From Treponema sp. (GTDB lineage: Bacteria > Spirochaetota > Spirochaetia > Treponematales > Breznakiellaceae), in the NCBI GenBank assembly GCA_031258265.1, contig JAIRNB010000382.1, positions 1-16,094 of the forward strand: 16,094 nt of DNA. The letters run 5' to 3'. A model generated the notes under the pieces. That model did not search any database. It saw nothing but the letters and a program-made list of their open reading frames with translations, and was not told the DNA's origin. Within the stretch, counting starts at the first letter, position 1, and the number at the start of each line of letters is the position of its first letter. The translations under genes and the position numbers were made by a program. Of the stretch, positions 13,900-16,094 are shown in pieces.

Positions 13900-16094
13900 A
13901 TGAAATTAAAATACCGTTTATGCGCTATTGTTATTGCGATTGTAATTGTTGTCGTGGCAGCCATATCTGTCATTTTACTGAGCCGGGCATCCTCACTGCA
14001 AATGCAGTCCGCAAAAACAAGCCAGGAGAGACTTGCCGCTGAACAGGCCCGGATTATTCAGATGCAGTATGAAGCCTATTTACAAACCATACAAACCATG
14101 GCGGATCTTATGGCCGATTATGACAAGACCGATCCGGGCAGGCAGCGTTTTCGTTTTGATCAGCTTATGGAATCGCTTCTGCGGTCCCAAAAATGGTTTA
14201 TCGACATTTTTGTAGTTTTTTTACCCAATACCATAGATTCCGGCTGGGACGATGCTTTTATAGGACAGCCCGGTAACACCGAAACCGGCCAGTGGGCCGA
14301 CTGGTATATCAGGAAGTCCGGGGAAATTGAAAACCATACCTATGATGATGTGCCAACGATCATGGCCGCTATTACCGGGGAAAACGCGCGGAAAGAGATG
14401 ATCCATGATCCGGTACCCCAGGTTGTAGACGGGAAAAAAACCCTGACAGTTAAACTAACCGTACCGGTTATTCACCAGAGGACCAACGAGGTGGTAGGCC
14501 GGATAGGGGCGAATATTGACATTGCCAATACCCAGCCGGTGGTAGACCATATTATTAAAGACGCCAATTTGAAAGACATCTCCGCCATGACGATTTATAC
14601 CGCCAACAGTTCGGTTATTGCCAGCTATAGCGAAGAACATATCGGCAGGCCCCTCAGGGAGGCTCAAGCCAGCCTCTACGCCAAGGACATTAACCTGGCC
14701 GAGAGTGCGATACTGCGGGGAGAAAAGCGTACATTTTCAGTATACTCGCAGATTCTCAAAAATGACCTGGAACTTATCCTTTACCCATTTTCCATCGGCG
14801 GAACCAATGTCAAATGGTCTTTGATGCTGGGTACGCAAAAGCAGATAATTCTCGCGGAAGTCGCGGCCCTGACCACATTTACCATCATCAGCGGAGCGGC
14901 CTCGGCGATTATCGCGGCGGTTATTATTTTCTTTGTCTCGGGAAGCATCGCCAAGCCTATCATCAAGGTAGCCGTTACCCTCAAGGATATATCCGAGGGC
15001 GAAGGGGACCTTACCAAAACAGTTACCGTCTATTCCAATGACGAGATCGGCGATCTGGCAAAGTATTTCAATGCGACCCTGGAAAAGATCCGGGCCCTGG
15101 TAATTACGATAAAAAGTCAAAGCGTGGCGCTTTTCGATATTGGAAACGAGCTTTCCAGCAACATGACTGAAACAGCCTCCGCCGTTAACCAGATCACCGC
15201 CAATATCCAGAGCATAAAAGGCCGGGTTATAAATCAATCCGCGTCGGTAACGGAAACCAACGCCACCATGGAACAGATCACCCTTAACATCGAAAAACTC
15301 AATGCCCAGGTGGATCAGCAAAGTTCCAGCGTCGCCCAGTCATCCGCCGCCGTGGAGGAAATGCTGGCCAATATCCAGTCCGTTTCCCAAACCCTGTCCA
15401 ATAACGCCAGCAACGTCAAGGGGTTGATAGAATCCTCCGAGATAGGCCGGTCGGGTCTTCACGGTGTGGCCGGGGATATTCAGGAGATTGCCCGGGAATC
15501 CGAGGGGCTTTTGGAAATCAACGCGGTGATGCAGAACATAGCCAGCCAGACGAATCTTCTGTCGATGAACGCGGCCATAGAGGCGGCCCACGCGGGGGAG
15601 GCGGGAAAGGGCTTTGCTGTCGTGGCCGATGAAATACGGAAACTGGCGGAGAACTCCGGGGAACAGTCCAAGACGATTTCCGCCGTTCTTAAGAAGATCA
15701 AGGACTCGATAGACAAGATCACCAAGTCCACGGAGAACGTGCTGAACAAGTTTGAGGCAATAGAACGGGGAGTACAGACGGTGGCGGATCAGGAGGAGCA
15801 CATCCGGAACGCGATGGAAGAACAGAACGAGGGGAGCAAGCAGATACTGGAAGCCATCAGCCGCCTGAACGACGCGACCCAGACGGTGAAGGGCGGATCA
15901 AAGGAGATGCTGGAGGGGAGCCGGCAGATCATCGAGGAGAGCAAGAATCTGGAAGTAATGACGCAGGAGATAAGCAACGGGATGAACGAGATGGCAACCG
16001 GGGCGGATGAGATCAATGTGGCGGTAAACCGGGTAAATACGATCAGCGGGCAAAACAAAGATAACATCAATGTGCTGGTGCAGGAAGTATCGAA
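13900..16094 (+). CDS. Methyl-accepting chemotaxis protein, 3' end beyond window
   Basis: The frame is open from the ATG at 13900 to the window edge (731 codons and no stop), so the C-terminus is missing. TM1 covers about residues 8-27. A long extracytoplasmic sensor with a cache-like pattern runs to about 317, with a VPVIH...VVGRIGANIDI segment typical of cache domains. TM2 is about 322-346. A HAMP domain follows, with P353 and the NDEIGDL motif. The cytoplasmic signalling coiled coil contains the invariant hairpin tip at about 556-585 (MNAAIEAAHAGEAGKGFAVV, then ADEIRKLAE), which contacts CheA/CheW. AAGGAAGGG precedes the ATG. The protein would steer motility in response to a periplasmic ligand. 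Proximity to sugar-acid genes makes an acid-sugar or organic-acid ligand conceivable but unproven. Confidence 0.93.
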   Translation, partial: MKLKYRLCAIVIAIVIVVVAAISVILLSRASSLQMQSAKTSQERLAAEQARIIQMQYEAYLQTIQTMADLMADYDKTDPGRQRFRFDQLMESLLRSQKWFIDIFVVFLPNTIDSGWDDAFIGQPGNTETGQWADWYIRKSGEIENHTYDDVPTIMAAITGENARKEMIHDPVPQVVDGKKTLTVKLTVPVIHQRTNEVVGRIGANIDIANTQPVVDHIIKDANLKDISAMTIYTANSSVIASYSEEHIGRPLREAQASLYAKDINLAESAILRGEKRTFSVYSQILKNDLELILYPFSIGGTNVKWSLMLGTQKQIILAEVAALTTFTIISGAASAIIAAVIIFFVSGSIAKPIIKVAVTLKDISEGEGDLTKTVTVYSNDEIGDLAKYFNATLEKIRALVITIKSQSVALFDIGNELSSNMTETASAVNQITANIQSIKGRVINQSASVTETNATMEQITLNIEKLNAQVDQQSSSVAQSSAAVEEMLANIQSVSQTLSNNASNVKGLIESSEIGRSGLHGVAGDIQEIARESEGLLEINAVMQNIASQTNLLSMNAAIEAAHAGEAGKGFAVVADEIRKLAENSGEQSKTISAVLKKIKDSIDKITKSTENVLNKFEAIERGVQTVADQEEHIRNAMEEQNEGSKQILEAISRLNDATQTVKGGSKEMLEGSRQIIEESKNLEVMTQEISNGMNEMATGADEINVAVNRVNTISGQNKDNINVLVQEVS

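Overview
The window reads as a piece of a GC-rich bacterial chromosome, most likely a spirochaete close to the termite-gut Treponema group. This is an inference. It rests on the eukaryote-like isoleucyl-tRNA synthetase typical of spirochaetes, a lipobox lipoprotein, GTG/TTG starts, a large cache-type chemoreceptor and the overall codon style. No rRNA, tRNA, CRISPR array or complete insertion sequence was seen.

Layout. (1) 153-5213, plus strand: ileS, a lipoprotein of unknown function overlapping its 3' end, an FmdB-type zinc ribbon protein and a zinc ribbon protein with a C-terminal membrane anchor. The run closes with a convincing intrinsic terminator at 5231-5255. (2) 5305-6366, plus strand: a UxuA (mannonate dehydratase)-like TIM-barrel protein. 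It is followed by a 464-nt stretch rich in inverted repeats, with a possible degenerate ORF on the minus strand. (3) 6831-7908: a hotdog thioesterase (minus) divergent from a zinc-ribbon NUDIX hydrolase (plus). (4) 7898-13417: an acid-sugar cluster arranged around one divergent control region near 10.9 kb. To the left are a MATE-family transporter and, after a 285-nt gap, a DUF1537 four-carbon acid sugar kinase. To the right are a LarA-like nickel-pincer racemase/epimerase homologue and a PdxA-family dehydrogenase, whose reading frames overlap. (5) 13418-13899: an AT-rich, repeat-containing intergenic region. (6) 13900 to the window end: a methyl-accepting chemotaxis protein with a cache-like sensor, truncated by the window edge.

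How the genes may work together. DUF1537 kinases and PdxA2 dehydrogenases are established partners in catabolism of tetronates (threonate/erythronate): the kinase makes the 4-phosphate, and the dehydrogenase oxidises it and triggers decarboxylation to dihydroxyacetone phosphate. A LarA homologue translationally coupled to PdxA suggests an added C2 epimerisation step that lets one kinase/dehydrogenase pair serve several tetronate stereoisomers. The LarA homologue keeps the His-His-Lys-His set of lactate racemase, including the exact 16-residue Lys-His spacing. This is the best candidate for an under-described system here. The MATE transporter and the UxuA-like protein are possible but unproven accessories.

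Other unusual sequence features are a 47-residue GC-rich palindromic insert in the editing domain of IleS, an 18-bp in-frame tandem repeat extending the PdxA N-terminus, and widely spaced inverted repeats upstream of the chemoreceptor gene.
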